DNA of 64,000 nt from Epibacterium ulvae. Lineage in GTDB: Bacteria; Pseudomonadota; Alphaproteobacteria; Rhodobacterales; Rhodobacteraceae. The stretch's first letter is position 1. Each line of letters begins with the position of its first letter. The position numbers and the translations under genes are program-made. The notes beneath the pieces were generated by a model, which worked only from the letters and a program-made list of their open reading frames with translations, was not told the origin of the DNA and did no database searches. Below, piece after piece: positions 33,995 to 44,086 of the stretch. Location: NCBI RefSeq assembly GCF_018678075.1, contig NZ_JAHHIR010000035.1:186001-250000 (forward strand). Reading direction: 5' to 3'.

Positions 33995-36370
33995 ATGGCT
34001 CTGTCACGGCGCACGGGTCAACGGTTCCAGGGGGCGATCTGGCCCGGGTTTGTCGACGCGATGACGGGCCTGTTGCTGGTTTTGATGTTTGTTCTCACCA
34101 TCTTTATGATGGTGCAGTTCGTTCTGCGCGAGACGATTTCAGGCCAGGAAACCCAGCTGGATGATCTGGCCGATGAGGTGGGAGCACTGGCCTCGGCGCT
34201 TGGGCTTTCGGACCGGGAAAACACTCAGCTGCAGGCGCGGCTTGGGGCCTTGAATTCGACCCTGAACACCACGCAGGCCCTGTTGACGCAGACCCAGCAG
34301 GAGCTGGCAGATCGCACCGTGGCCTTGGCGCAAGTCTCGGCGGAACGGGATATTCGCGCGTCGGAACTGGAGATCGCGCGCGGGCAGATAACCGCGTTTG
34401 AGGCGCAGGTCGCGGCGTTGATCAACAGTCGCGATGATGCGGAGCGTCAGGTCTCGGCCCTGACCGCAGAACGTGACGATCTGGAAACCCAGCAGGGTGA
34501 ATTGTTGAGCGCGCAGGAGGCGTTGAACCTGGCGCTTGCCACCGCACGCGACGAGATTGACGAACAAGTAGAGGCAGCACGGCTGGCGGCGGCGCAACGC
34601 GAAGCTCTGGAAGCTTTGGTTGCAGATCTTGAGACCGAAGGCGCGGCGCGCACGTCTGAAATCAATGACTTACAGGAACGTTTGAGCGCCGAAGAAACCG
34701 CACGTCTGGCCGAGGCCGCAGCGGCGCAGGCCTTGCAGGCGCGGTTGGAAAACGCCGATGCGGAACTGACGGCGATGACCCTGGCGCTAGAGGCGCAGCG
34801 GCAAGAGGCCGAGGATACGTTGACCTTGCTGGCGGCAGCACAGGCTGCGCGCACGCAATTGGATGCCCAGTTGGAAGAGGCGCTGAGCACCTTGGAAGCC
34901 GCGCGCGCCCAGGCGCAGGAACGCGATGCGCTGGCGCAACGCCTGACACGGGTTCTGTCGCAGATGGAAGTGAGCCAGTCCGAGGCCGAGGCGCGTGTCT
35001 CCGCTTTGGAAGCTGAACTGGACCGGGTGCGCAGCACCAGCGCAGAGAACCAAGCGACTTTGCAGGGCGCATTGGCGGCTTCGCAGGCGGAGGCTTTGCG
35101 CATTCAGCAGGAATTGAAACGCGAGCTGGCCCAGCAGCAGGAAACATCGGTGCAAACCCAAAGCGCCTTTGACCAGGAAATTGCCCGCCTGCGCGAGGAA
35201 CGCGATGCGGCGGCCCGTTTTTACGAGCAGGCGCTGGCCGATGCAGAGGCACGCGCGGCTGCGTTGGACGACAGCCTGCGCGGCGAATTGGCCGATGCCG
35301 AACGCGCATTCGCCAGCGAAAAAGCGGGACTGGAAGCGAAATTGGCGCAGGCGCGCAACGATCTGGAAGCGGCGCGGCGCAGCACGACCTCAACCGAAGA
35401 TCAACGCGCCGAGGTGGAAGCGCGTCTGTTGATGGCTTTGGAAAAGCTGGAACAGGCCAATGCCGCCGCGCAGGACAAAGACCTGCTGCAAAGCCGCCTG
35501 CTGGCAGCGCTTGAGGGGCAGGAAAATGCGGAAAGCGCCGCGACCGAGAGCCGGTCCCTGGCGCAGCAAAGGGCGGATCTGTTGGCGCAGGCCCGTGCGT
35601 CCCTGGCGCAGGAACAAGAGATCTCTACCGAAGCGCAGCGCCAGACGGCCCTGTTGAACCAACAGGTTTCGGCCCTGCGCGAACAGCTTGGCAGTTTGCA
35701 GGCGCTTTTGGATGATTACGAGGCGCGCGATGTGGCGCAATCGGTCCAGCTGCAAAGTCTTGGTCAGGATTTGAATGCGGCGCTGGCGCGCGCGGCCTCG
35801 GAAGAGCGTAAACGGCGCCTGTTGGAGGAGGCGGAGCGCAAACGTCTGGAGGATGAGGCGGCGGCATTGGCATTGCGGGCCGAGGCGTTGGAGGCGGAAA
35901 GCGAAGATCTGGCGCGGTATCGGTCAGAATTCTTTGGCCGGCTGCGCGATGTGTTGGGCAACCAAGAAGGCGTGCAGATCCAGGGCGACCGGTTTGTCTT
36001 TGCCTCAGAGGTTCTGTTTGACGCAGGCAGCGCGGATCTGTCCGAGGAAGGGCGCGCCGAGATCGCAAAGGTCGCGCGGATCCTGCAAAGTGTAGCGGCG
36101 GCCATTCCAACCGAGCTGAATTGGATCATCCGCGTGGATGGGCACACGGACAATGATCCGCTGATCAATCACCCCAAATTTGCCGATAACTGGGAGCTGA
36201 GTCAGGGGCGGGCCCTGTCCGTGGTGCGGTTCATGGTCGAGGGGCTCGGCTTGCCGCCCGGACGGTTGGCGGCAAATGGATTTGGTGAATACCAGCCAGT
36301 GAATACGGACAACACGCCGGAAGCCCGTGCCGAGAACCGCCGTATTGAGTTGAAGTTCACCGAACGCTAA
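33995..36370 (+). CDS. MotB/OmpA-like protein with very long coiled coil
   Basis: 791 residues. One N-terminal membrane helix with a conserved aspartate (GFVDAMTGLLLVLMFVLTIFMMVQFVL, Asp21, the likely proton carrier), then about 600 residues of uninterrupted heptad-rich coiled coil (about 45-645, rich in A, E, L, Q, R), then an OmpA/MotB peptidoglycan-binding domain (about 660-790: FASEVLFDAGSADLSEEGRAEIAKVA, DGHTDNDPL, LSQGRALSVVRFMVEGLGLPPGRLAANGFGEYQPV, NRRIELKF). With the N-terminus inside, the coil lies in the periplasm. Ordinary MotB/TolR are far shorter. Three bases after the MotA-like stop, so the two are translated together. Function unknown. Confidence 0.9.
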   Translation: MALSRRTGQRFQGAIWPGFVDAMTGLLLVLMFVLTIFMMVQFVLRETISGQETQLDDLADEVGALASALGLSDRENTQLQARLGALNSTLNTTQALLTQTQQELADRTVALAQVSAERDIRASELEIARGQITAFEAQVAALINSRDDAERQVSALTAERDDLETQQGELLSAQEALNLALATARDEIDEQVEAARLAAAQREALEALVADLETEGAARTSEINDLQERLSAEETARLAEAAAAQALQARLENADAELTAMTLALEAQRQEAEDTLTLLAAAQAARTQLDAQLEEALSTLEAARAQAQERDALAQRLTRVLSQMEVSQSEAEARVSALEAELDRVRSTSAENQATLQGALAASQAEALRIQQELKRELAQQQETSVQTQSAFDQEIARLREERDAAARFYEQALADAEARAAALDDSLRGELADAERAFASEKAGLEAKLAQARNDLEAARRSTTSTEDQRAEVEARLLMALEKLEQANAAAQDKDLLQSRLLAALEGQENAESAATESRSLAQQRADLLAQARASLAQEQEISTEAQRQTALLNQQVSALREQLGSLQALLDDYEARDVAQSVQLQSLGQDLNAALARAASEERKRRLLEEAERKRLEDEAAALALRAEALEAESEDLARYRSEFFGRLRDVLGNQEGVQIQGDRFVFASEVLFDAGSADLSEEGRAEIAKVARILQSVAAAIPTELNWIIRVDGHTDNDPLINHPKFADNWELSQGRALSVVRFMVEGLGLPPGRLAANGFGEYQPVNTDNTPEARAENRRIELKFTER

Positions 36371-36394
36371 GGGCCGGAAATGACCGCGTGCTTG

Positions 36395-36531
36395 TGCAAG
36401 AGGCGGGACGCTCCCGCCCACTGACAGGGTGGGCGCTCCCGCCCAGTGCCTGCATGCCCCATGGGGGCCAGCGCACCGGTTGGGCGTGGCCTTGCGCGAT
36501 GCGCAAGGCGGTTGCCGTTTCTAGCGCCGGT
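36395..36531. repeat. GC-rich palindromic intergenic repeat, copy 2
   Basis: Holds two GGGCGGGAGCGCC-like hairpins (36407-36444) and, on the minus strand, GGCCACGCCCAAC (36479-36491) followed by a hairpin GGCCCCCATGGGGC and GGGCGGGAGC. The order matches the copy at 52763-52818. It fills the gap between the MotB-like and M23 genes. Confidence 0.55.
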
Positions 36532-37503
36532 CTATTTTATGGTAAGCCTTGTTGTCATCACATCCACGACGGCTCCATCGCGCAGCAGCCGAGCGGTGCC
36601 GGTATAGGTGCCCTTGGGCCATCCCGCTGTGCGCAAGCGACGTCCGGCCGCGCGGTAGAACTGGGCCTGCGCTTTGGGCAGTTCCTCGGTATGGGTGACA
36701 AAGGGGCCGTCGGGGCCTGAGATGCTGAGGTGCAGCTTGTCACCAGTGCGCCCGCCATATGCATATCCCCAAAACACTAAGGCCTGCGCGGCGGCGGGTA
36801 GGGCGGTTTGCGCGGCGGTGCCTGCTTTGACGGCGCTGTAGTCGGGCACTGTGTCAGAAAACCCGGTTGCCAGCAGGCCGCCCGGTTCGTAAGCCACATC
36901 GAAGCCCCACAGGGTATCGGAGGCGGCGCGGCAGGTGGATGGGTCCGGCGAGGCGGAGGTAAACGGATCCACGACCTGGTTGTTGTGGCGCACCGAGAGA
37001 TGAAGGTGAGGGAACTGCGTCTGCCCGGACAGGCCAATTTCCCCAAGTGGAGTGCCGGGCGTGACAGTCTGTCCTGACTTCACCAAGACCGAGTCCTGTT
37101 TCAGATGGCAATACTGGGTCTCCCAGCCGTCGGCGTGTTTGATCACCACCCCGTTGCCGCATTCGCGCCCCTTGATCGCATCGGCCGTCTCGGACGAGTA
37201 GAGCACATCCGCCATGGTATTGCGCACGCCCGTAACCGTACCCGCAGCCGCCGCCAGAACAGTCATACCAGCGTGCATTTCGGCATGGGTCGGCAGGGCG
37301 ATATCGGTGCCTTTGTGACCATCATAGCTGAGACCCTGGCACAGGAAATCTTGAGAGCCGGGGCCGGGGTCGTGGTCAACATATTGCTGGATGTGGCAGT
37401 CTTGACCCAGGGTGCAGTCCACCGGCCAGGCCAAAGAGAAATCGCTCGCCCCCAGTGGGGAGGCGAGCGATGCTGCACAGGCTAAAGCCAAGGCATATTT
37501 CAT
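36532..37503 (-). CDS. M23 family metallopeptidase
   Basis: 323 residues with a signal peptide (MKYALALACAASLASPLGAS) and a LytM/M23 zinc peptidase domain: YDGHKGTDIALPTHAEM (HxxxD), GNGVVIKHADGWETQYCHLK and QFPHLHLSVRHNN (HxH). It should cut peptidoglycan cross-links in the periplasm. A C-terminal ~110-residue beta-rich part (VFWGYAYGGRTGDKLHLSISGPDGPFVTHTEELPKAQAQFYRAAGRRL) is an extra, unassigned domain. Its ATG lies four bases after the clpA stop, so it is likely cotranscribed with clpA. Confidence 0.92.
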   Translation of the reverse strand: MKYALALACAASLASPLGASDFSLAWPVDCTLGQDCHIQQYVDHDPGPGSQDFLCQGLSYDGHKGTDIALPTHAEMHAGMTVLAAAAGTVTGVRNTMADVLYSSETADAIKGRECGNGVVIKHADGWETQYCHLKQDSVLVKSGQTVTPGTPLGEIGLSGQTQFPHLHLSVRHNNQVVDPFTSASPDPSTCRAASDTLWGFDVAYEPGGLLATGFSDTVPDYSAVKAGTAAQTALPAAAQALVFWGYAYGGRTGDKLHLSISGPDGPFVTHTEELPKAQAQFYRAAGRRLRTAGWPKGTYTGTARLLRDGAVVDVMTTRLTIK

Positions 37504-37507
37504 TGGA

Positions 37508-39835
37508 TTATTCCGCGGTCAACAGAGGTGGTTTCTTGCCAGAAATACGAGGCTTGGACGGGCCTTCGATCCGCAGGTCCAGCTTGCCCTCTTTGATGCC
37601 GACTTTGACCAATCCGCCTTTGGTGAGCTTGCCAAACAGCAGCTCCTCGGCCAGGGGTTTTTTGATGTGTTCTTGTATGACGCGGCCCAGCGGACGTGCG
37701 CCCATCTTCTCATCATAGCCTTTGTCGGCCAGCCATTCGGCTGCAGGTCGGGTCAGTTCGATTGACACATCACGGTCCATCAGCTGCGCTTCGAGTTGCA
37801 GCACGAATTTCTCAACCACTTGCATGATCACTTCTTTCGGCAGGGCGCCGAAGGAGATCACCGCGTCCAGACGGTTGCGGAATTCAGGTGTGAAGGTGCG
37901 TTCGATTGCGGCGGTGTCTTCGCCTTCGCGACGGTCACGCCCAAAGCCGACAGCGGATTTCGCCATATCGGCGGCCCCGGCGTTGGATGTCATGATCAAG
38001 ATCACGTTGCGGAAGTTCACGGTGCGCCCGTTGTGGTCGGTCAGCTGACCGTTGTCCATCACCTGCAAGAGGATGTTGAACACGTCCGGGTGCGCTTTCT
38101 CGATCTCATCCAACAGCAGTACGCAATGGGGGTGCTGGTCGACGCCATCGGTCAACAGGCCACCCTGGTCAAAACCCACATAGCCGGGAGGAGCACCGAT
38201 CAGGCGGGAGACCGCGTGTTTCTCCATATATTCGGACATGTCAAAGCGCAGCAGTTCCACACCCAGCTGATCTGCCAGCTGTTTGGCCACTTCGGTTTTG
38301 CCGACGCCGGTGGGACCTGCAAAGAGGTAGTTACCAATCGGCTTTTCAGGTTCACGCAGGCCAGCACGTGCCAGTTTGATGGCGCTGGAGAGCGCATCGA
38401 TGGCGTCGTTTTGGCCGAACACAACCCGTTTGAGGCTTCTTTCCAGATCTTTCAGAACCTCGGCGTCATCTTTGGAGACGCTTTTGGGGGGAATGCGCGC
38501 GATCTTGGCCACAACGGCCTCGACCTCTTTGACGCCGATGGTTTTGCGGCGTTTGCTTTCGGGCACCAGATGCTGGGCCGCGCCTGCTTCGTCGATCACG
38601 TCGATGGCTTTGTCCGGCAATTTGCGGTCGTTGATATAGCGCGACGACAGTTCCACGGCGGATTTGATCGCATCCGAGGTGAATTTGATCGAGTGGTGCT
38701 CCTCGAAATAGGGTTTCAACCCTTTGAGGATGGCAATGGAATCTTCCACCGAAGGCTCGTTCACGTCGATTTTCTGGAACCGCCGCGACAAGGCGCGGTC
38801 TTTTTCGAAGTGCTGGCGGAATTCTTTATATGTAGTGGAGCCCATTGTGCGCAGCTTGCCGCCCTGAAGGGCAGGTTTCAGCAGGTTGGAGGCATCCATT
38901 GCGCCGCCCGACGTGGCACCGGCACCGATTACGGTGTGAATCTCGTCAATAAAGAGAACGCCGTCGGGGTGATCTTCCAGCTCGGTCACTACCGCTTTGA
39001 GGCGTTCTTCGAAATCGCCGCGGTAGCGGGTGCCTGCCAGAAGTGCGCCCATATCGAGGGAGAAGATCGTGGCGGCCGCCAGAACCTCGGGCACTTCGCC
39101 CTGGACGATCTTGCGGGCCAGACCTTCGGCGATGGCAGTTTTACCTACGCCGGGATCACCCACCAGCAGCGGGTTGTTCTTGCGGCGACGGCACAGGACC
39201 TGGATGCAGCGCTCAACTTCGTGAGAGCGGCCGATAAGCGGGTCGATGTCGCCGTCGCGTGATTTCGAGTTGAGATCGACGCAGTATTTGGCCAGCGCGC
39301 TCTCTTTCTTTTCGGCCGTCTCACCCGGAGGGGTTTGCTCAGCCTCTTCAAATTCTTCGGCACCGCTGACGGTGCGGTTTTCGCCAAAGGCCGGGTCTTT
39401 GGCCACGCCGTGGGCGATGTAATTCACCGCGTCATAACGGGTCATTTCCTGATCTTGCAGGAAGTAGGCGGCATCGCTTTCGCGTTCGGCAAAGATCGCC
39501 ACCAGCACGTTTGCGCCTGTGACCTCGGTACGGCCCGAAGACTGCACGTGGATCGCGGCTCGTTGGATGACGCGCTGGAACGCGGCGGTGGGCACGGCTT
39601 CGGACCCTTCGACGCTGGTAACCAGATTGGACAGTTCCTCGTCCACAAACTCTAACAGGGCACTTCGAAGCTCGCCAAGGTCGACGCTACAGGCCTGCAT
39701 GACGCGGGCGGCATCTGGTTCGTCCGTGAGGGCCAACAGCAAATGCTCCAGCGTTGCAAATTCGTGGCGTCGCTCATTCGCCAGCGCCAGCGCTGCGTGA
39801 ATGGCCTGTTCGAGCGTGTTCGAGAATGAAGGCAC
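37508..39835 (-). CDS. clpA: ATP-dependent Clp protease ATP-binding subunit ClpA
   Basis: 775 residues. Clp N-domain (two repeats, residues about 1-140), then two AAA+ rings: Walker [14 protein letters not shown] (about residue 225) with Walker [15 protein letters not shown], and Walker [14 protein letters not shown] (about residue 508) with [11 protein letters not shown]. Hexameric ClpA unfolds proteins for ClpP. AGGAG precedes the ATG. clpS, often beside clpA, is not in the 200 bases upstream or downstream; clpP is not in the window. The M23 peptidase gene follows directly. Confidence 0.96.
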   Translation of the reverse strand: MPSFSNTLEQAIHAALALANERRHEFATLEHLLLALTDEPDAARVMQACSVDLGELRSALLEFVDEELSNLVTSVEGSEAVPTAAFQRVIQRAAIHVQSSGRTEVTGANVLVAIFAERESDAAYFLQDQEMTRYDAVNYIAHGVAKDPAFGENRTVSGAEEFEEAEQTPPGETAEKKESALAKYCVDLNSKSRDGDIDPLIGRSHEVERCIQVLCRRRKNNPLLVGDPGVGKTAIAEGLARKIVQGEVPEVLAAATIFSLDMGALLAGTRYRGDFEERLKAVVTELEDHPDGVLFIDEIHTVIGAGATSGGAMDASNLLKPALQGGKLRTMGSTTYKEFRQHFEKDRALSRRFQKIDVNEPSVEDSIAILKGLKPYFEEHHSIKFTSDAIKSAVELSSRYINDRKLPDKAIDVIDEAGAAQHLVPESKRRKTIGVKEVEAVVAKIARIPPKSVSKDDAEVLKDLERSLKRVVFGQNDAIDALSSAIKLARAGLREPEKPIGNYLFAGPTGVGKTEVAKQLADQLGVELLRFDMSEYMEKHAVSRLIGAPPGYVGFDQGGLLTDGVDQHPHCVLLLDEIEKAHPDVFNILLQVMDNGQLTDHNGRTVNFRNVILIMTSNAGAADMAKSAVGFGRDRREGEDTAAIERTFTPEFRNRLDAVISFGALPKEVIMQVVEKFVLQLEAQLMDRDVSIELTRPAAEWLADKGYDEKMGARPLGRVIQEHIKKPLAEELLFGKLTKGGLVKVGIKEGKLDLRIEGPSKPRISGKKPPLLTAE

Positions 39836-40029
39836 GGGCGTGCTCCTCTGTCTTGGGTTGCTGGGTCCGATGGTGATCCGGTGCCTTTTGGCATCTATTA
39901 ACCAATGGACCCTTCTTCAACCTTGTCTCCATAGTGTTAGAGTTTGGTTGATCTGGCGTAGTCTTCAAGAGGTTTCTGTCATTTTACGGTTATTAAACCT
40001 CGGGTTTTACAGTGACGGAACGTCCTGGC

Positions 40030-40797
40030 TCAGAAATTATCCTTTCTGCGCCGCACTTCGGTGAAGACGGCAAGCGCATCTTGATCTTCCATACCAACAG
40101 CCGCCTTAACCGAGGGCTCACCGGCTCTCAGGAAAGGGTTGGTCGCGAGTTCGAGTGCCAAGGCGGAGGGCACTGTTGGGCGGCCTTGGGCGCGGGCTTC
40201 GTCGATGTCCGCAACACGTTGTATCAGGGCCGGGTTTTCTGCTTCGATTGTGAGGGCAAATTTTGCGTTTGCTTGAGTGTATTCATGCCCTGAATAAACA
40301 ATAGTCTCTTCTGGCAGGGTGGCAAGAGCACAAAGGCTGGTCCAGGCCTGTTCATGGGTGCCTTCAAACAGCCGCCCGCATCCAAACGCCATCAGACTGT
40401 CCGCCGTAAAGACCGCATTTGCCCCCGGAATGTGAAAGGCGATGTGACCGATGGTGTGGCCCGAGACATCGATGATGTGAACCTCTTCGCCAAGGAGGGT
40501 GGTCGTCTCTCCTGCGGCGACCTGTTGGTCGAGATCGGGCAGGCGATGGGCATCCGCTGACGCGCCGATCACTTTGCTGCGATAACGGGCTTTGAGCGGG
40601 TTAACCGCCTCGATGTGGTCGGTGTGGTGGTGGGTCAGCAGGATGTAATCGAGGGTCCAGCCCCGCGAATCCAACGCGGTCTCGATTGCGGCGGTTTCCG
40701 GCGCATCTACCAATGCGGTTTCGCCAGTTTGCTCATTATGTAACAAAAAGGCGTAATTATCTGTACGACAGGGCAGTGTTACGATTTCTAGGGGCAT
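40030..40797 (-). CDS. gloB: Hydroxyacylglutathione hydrolase (glyoxalase II)
   Basis: 255 residues. Splits S-D-lactoylglutathione to lactate and glutathione, the second step of methylglyoxal detoxification. Zinc motif [13 protein letters not shown] (HxHxDH), [14 protein letters not shown]-like strand [45 protein letters not shown], and the C-terminal glutathione-binding [10 protein letters not shown] and RRRKDNF. Two in-frame ATGs lie six bases apart (40803, 40797); I used the second. The divergent gene is a methyltransferase, an arrangement often seen in this bacterial group. Confidence 0.95.
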   Translation of the reverse strand: MPLEIVTLPCRTDNYAFLLHNEQTGETALVDAPETAAIETALDSRGWTLDYILLTHHHTDHIEAVNPLKARYRSKVIGASADAHRLPDLDQQVAAGETTTLLGEEVHIIDVSGHTIGHIAFHIPGANAVFTADSLMAFGCGRLFEGTHEQAWTSLCALATLPEETIVYSGHEYTQANAKFALTIEAENPALIQRVADIDEARAQGRPTVPSALALELATNPFLRAGEPSVKAAVGMEDQDALAVFTEVRRRKDNF

Positions 40798-40858
40798 GGC
40801 CATTCGTCTCAGGATTGCTAAACTAACCTCAGTTTGGCCAAAGGAGCGCGCGGCTGCA

Positions 40859-41644
40859 ATGTATCTGGACGTTCAAGATCTGAGGAACTTCTATTATCGC
40901 AGCAAACTGGGGCGCGCCGCACAGGCTTCGATCCGGATGCGGCTATTGGAGTTGTGGCCCGATGTGGAAGGTGAAACGCTGGCGGGATTTGGTTTTGCCG
41001 CCCCGTTATTGCGTCCCTATCTAAAATCTGCCCGCCGGGTTGTCGCGCTGATGCCGGGCCCGCAAGGCGTGATGCAATGGCCGGCCGGACAGCCCAATGT
41101 ATCGGTCCTGTGCGAAGAGACGAATTGGCCGTTGGAAACCGGCCATGTGGACCGTTTGGTGGTGCTGCATGGGTTGGAAACCTCAGAGCGGCCGACACGG
41201 TTGCTGGAAGAATGCTGGCGGGTTCTCGGCCCCGGTGGGCGGGCGGTGTTTATCGTGCCAAACCGTGCCGGTTTGTGGGTGCGTTCTGATCGCACGCCTT
41301 TTGGCTTTGGGCGACCCTATACGCTCGGCCAATTGGAGAGCCAGCTGCGCAGTCATCAGTTCGAAGTGGAGAGTCATTTCTCGGGCCTGCATCTGTTGCC
41401 GAGCGAGAAACGATTCTGGTTGAAGTCGGTCAAGATGTTCGAACGCTTCGGCCGCAAGCTGCCGACCGTGATGGCGGGGGGCGTATTCCTGGTTGAGGTG
41501 CGCAAGCAGAGCTATCCTCAATCGGGAAATCGTGTCAAATCCACCACGCCAAGCCGCATTCGGGTTCTAGAAGGTTTGTCAAATCCGCTGCCAGAGCCGG
41601 CCTGGAATGCGGGGCAGGGACAGACGCAAGTGGAAAATAGCTGA
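40859..41644 (+). CDS. Class I SAM-dependent methyltransferase domain protein
   Basis: 261 residues from ATG 40859; the frame is open back to 40796 but that part overlaps the gloB promoter. AAAGGAG lies upstream. The methyltransferase-11 layout is visible: [26 protein letters not shown] (degenerate motif I; the usual GxGxG is GFGFAAP), [18 protein letters not shown]-like motif [39 protein letters not shown]. The weak motif I leaves catalytic activity uncertain. The substrate is unknown. The C-terminal ~60 residues are polar and probably disordered. Confidence 0.85.
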   Translation: MYLDVQDLRNFYYRSKLGRAAQASIRMRLLELWPDVEGETLAGFGFAAPLLRPYLKSARRVVALMPGPQGVMQWPAGQPNVSVLCEETNWPLETGHVDRLVVLHGLETSERPTRLLEECWRVLGPGGRAVFIVPNRAGLWVRSDRTPFGFGRPYTLGQLESQLRSHQFEVESHFSGLHLLPSEKRFWLKSVKMFERFGRKLPTVMAGGVFLVEVRKQSYPQSGNRVKSTTPSRIRVLEGLSNPLPEPAWNAGQGQTQVENS

Positions 41645-41969
41645 TTCCCGGTTTGCGTGCGAAATAGCGCATTTTTTACGACCTTCGCACAGTTTTAGTG
41701 CGTGTCCGGCTAGGGCGTTCACGAAAAATGTCGTCCCGCAGAGATCTTTTTCAATGGTTAATCTTGGGTAAAAGCGTCGCAGTTTTTCTAAGTCATTGAA
41801 AACGTTTAAAAGGCAGAATTGAAATATGAATTTAAGGCAGTTGATAGGTTGGTAACGCTCTGCTACATCCACGCTGATTTTGATGCCTCTCTAATGCAGG
41901 GAGGCTGACTCACGCCCCCGGACGCGCGCAGCTGCATGCCAACCGGGGCCTAATATCGGAAGGGTGGAC
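41645..41969. other. Region upstream of the ATP synthase operon
   Basis: About 325 AT-richer bases without a gene. It should carry the atp operon promoter and a leader; a candidate -35/-10 pair is listed at 41841-41869. Confidence 0.5.
41841..41869 (+). promoter_or_regulatory. Candidate promoter of the atpHAGDC operon
   Basis: TTGATA (41841-41846) and TACATC (41864-41869) are separated by 17 bases, about 100 bases before the atpH start. The spacing is ideal; the -10 match is moderate. Confidence 0.4.
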
Positions 41970-42530
41970 GTGTCCGAACCAGCTTCGATTTCCGCAGGCA
42001 TTGCCGCGCGCTATGCCACTGCGATCTTTGAGATCGCGGAAGAGAGCAAATCGCTCGATAGCCTTGAATCCAGCATCAATGACCTGGACGCGGCATTGGC
42101 CGACAGCGCAGAGCTGTCCGAGCTGATCACCTCGCCGGTTATTTCCCGTGAAGCGCAGGGCGCAGCGATCACCGCTGTGGCAGACAAGATGGGGATTGAC
42201 CCCACTGTTCGCAATACCCTGGCGTTGATGGCTGAAAAACGCCGCCTGTTCGTTCTGCCCGCGCTGATTGCTGCGCTGCGCGAACGTCTGGCTGAAGCCC
42301 GGGGCGAGGTCACTGCAGAGGTGATTTCGGCCAAGGCGCTGACCAAGACCCAAAGCGAAAAACTGGCCAAGACCTTGGCCGAGCGCGTGGGCAAGAAAGT
42401 CACAATCAACGCAAGCGTCGATGCCAGCATCATCGGCGGTCTCGTCGTTAAAGTGGGCTCGAAGATGATCGACAGTTCGATCCGCTCCAAGCTCAACTCC
42501 CTACAGAATGCAATGAAAGAGGTCGGATAA
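41970..42530 (+). CDS. atpH: ATP synthase F1 subunit delta
   Basis: 186 residues from a GTG at 41970. I preferred it to the in-frame GTG at 41964 because GGAAGG is then six bases upstream and the product begins MSEPASISAGIAARYATAIFEIAEE, as in relatives. The protein is the stator-linked delta subunit that fixes F1 to the b subunits: N-terminal helical bundle and the C-terminal VTAEVISAKALTKTQSEKLAKTLAERVGKKVTINASVDASIIGGLVVKVGSKMIDSSIRSKLNSL. First gene of the F1 operon; the stop is followed at once by the atpA ATG. Confidence 0.95.
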   Translation: MSEPASISAGIAARYATAIFEIAEESKSLDSLESSINDLDAALADSAELSELITSPVISREAQGAAITAVADKMGIDPTVRNTLALMAEKRRLFVLPALIAALRERLAEARGEVTAEVISAKALTKTQSEKLAKTLAERVGKKVTINASVDASIIGGLVVKVGSKMIDSSIRSKLNSLQNAMKEVG

Positions 42531-44072
42531 ATGGGTATCCAAGCTGCAGAGATTTCTGCGATCCTGAAAGACCAAATCAAGAATTTTGGTCAAGAAGCAG
42601 AGGTGGCCGAAATCGGTCGCGTGCTGTCCGTCGGTGACGGTATTGCGCGTGTTTACGGTTTGGATAACGTCCAAGCCGGCGAGATGGTTGAATTCCCCGG
42701 TGGCATCATGGGCATGGCCCTGAACCTGGAAACCGACAACGTTGGTGTTGTTATTTTCGGTACAGACCGCGACATCAAAGAAGGTGACACTGTTAAGCGC
42801 ACCAACTCCATCGTGGACGTTCCCACCGGTGACGGCCTCTTGGGTCGCGTTGTTGACGGTCTGGGCAACCCGCTAGACGGCAAAGGTCCGATCGCTTCGG
42901 ACACGCGCGGCGTTGCAGACGTCAAAGCGCCTGGCATCATCCCGCGTAAATCGGTTCACGAGCCGATGGCAACCGGTCTCAAATCCGTTGACGCGATGAT
43001 CCCGATCGGTCGTGGCCAGCGTGAGCTGATCATTGGTGACCGTCAGACCGGTAAAACTGCCGTTGCTCTGGACGCGATCCTGAACCAGAAATCCTATAAC
43101 GAAGCCGCAGGCGACGACGAGTACAAGAAACTGTACTGCGTATATGTTGCGGTTGGGCAAAAGCGTTCGACCGTTGCTCAGCTGGTGAAAAAGCTGGAAG
43201 AAACCGGTGCGATGGCCTATTCGATCGTGGTTGCCGCAACTGCGTCCGATCCGGCTCCGATGCAGTTCCTGGCGCCTTACGCCGCGACCGCAATGGCCGA
43301 GCACTTCCGTGATAACGGCCGCCACGCGCTGATCGTCTATGATGATCTGTCCAAGCAAGCGGTTGCTTATCGTCAGATGTCCCTGCTGCTGCGTCGTCCG
43401 CCCGGACGTGAAGCTTATCCTGGTGACGTTTTCTACCTTCACTCCCGTCTGCTGGAACGGTCTTCGAAACTGAACGAAGACTTCGGTGCTGGCTCGCTGA
43501 CCGCGCTGCCGATCATCGAAACCCAAGGCGGCGACGTTTCTGCGTTTATTCCAACCAACGTGATCTCGATCACCGACGGTCAGATCTTCCTGGAAACCGA
43601 ACTGTTCTACCAAGGTATCCGTCCTGCTGTGAACACCGGTCTGTCGGTTTCGCGTGTTGGTTCGTCCGCTCAGACCGATGCGATGTCTTCGGTTGCGGGT
43701 CCGGTGAAACTGTCGCTGGCGCAATACCGTGAGATGGCGGCGTTTGCTCAGTTCGGTTCCGACCTGGATGCGGCGACACAGCAGCTGCTGAACCGTGGCG
43801 CACGTCTGACCGAGCTGATGAAACAGCCACAGTACGCACCATTGACCAACGCAGAAATCGTTTGCGTCATCTTCGCAGGCACCAACGGTTACCTCGACAA
43901 CGTCGATCTGAAAGAAGTTGGCCGCTTTGAAGCTGAGCTGCTGACCTTCCTGCGCACCAAGAAAGCTGACTTCCTGGACTGGATCCAAACTGAAGATCCG
44001 AAGTTCAAGAAGGGTGAGCCCATTGAAAAGATGAAGGCTGTTCTCGACGAATTCGCAGCTGACTTCGCATAA
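42531..44072 (+). CDS. atpA: ATP synthase F1 subunit alpha
   Basis: 513 residues, the regulatory nucleotide-binding subunit of F1. The P-loop is [13 protein letters not shown] (from about residue 169), and the signature [17 protein letters not shown] is intact, with the catalytic arginine in this segment. Standard alphaproteobacterial length. It begins directly after the atpH stop and is followed 14 bases later by atpG. F0 genes are not in the window, which is usual in Rhodobacteraceae, where F0 and F1 are encoded apart. Confidence 0.98.
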   Translation: MGIQAAEISAILKDQIKNFGQEAEVAEIGRVLSVGDGIARVYGLDNVQAGEMVEFPGGIMGMALNLETDNVGVVIFGTDRDIKEGDTVKRTNSIVDVPTGDGLLGRVVDGLGNPLDGKGPIASDTRGVADVKAPGIIPRKSVHEPMATGLKSVDAMIPIGRGQRELIIGDRQTGKTAVALDAILNQKSYNEAAGDDEYKKLYCVYVAVGQKRSTVAQLVKKLEETGAMAYSIVVAATASDPAPMQFLAPYAATAMAEHFRDNGRHALIVYDDLSKQAVAYRQMSLLLRRPPGREAYPGDVFYLHSRLLERSSKLNEDFGAGSLTALPIIETQGGDVSAFIPTNVISITDGQIFLETELFYQGIRPAVNTGLSVSRVGSSAQTDAMSSVAGPVKLSLAQYREMAAFAQFGSDLDAATQQLLNRGARLTELMKQPQYAPLTNAEIVCVIFAGTNGYLDNVDLKEVGRFEAELLTFLRTKKADFLDWIQTEDPKFKKGEPIEKMKAVLDEFAADFA

Positions 44073-44086
44073 GGAGAGAGTAGGAC

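Noticed and set aside
32804-36370. Zorya anti-phage system (ZorAB)
   Set aside because: In ZorA the long tail belongs to the channel subunit and is cytoplasmic; here the coil is in the MotB-like partner, and no zorC/D/E genes are present.
37796-39262. A 488-codon plus-strand frame inside clpA
   Set aside because: Shadow of clpA on the other strand; no ribosome-binding site or family features.
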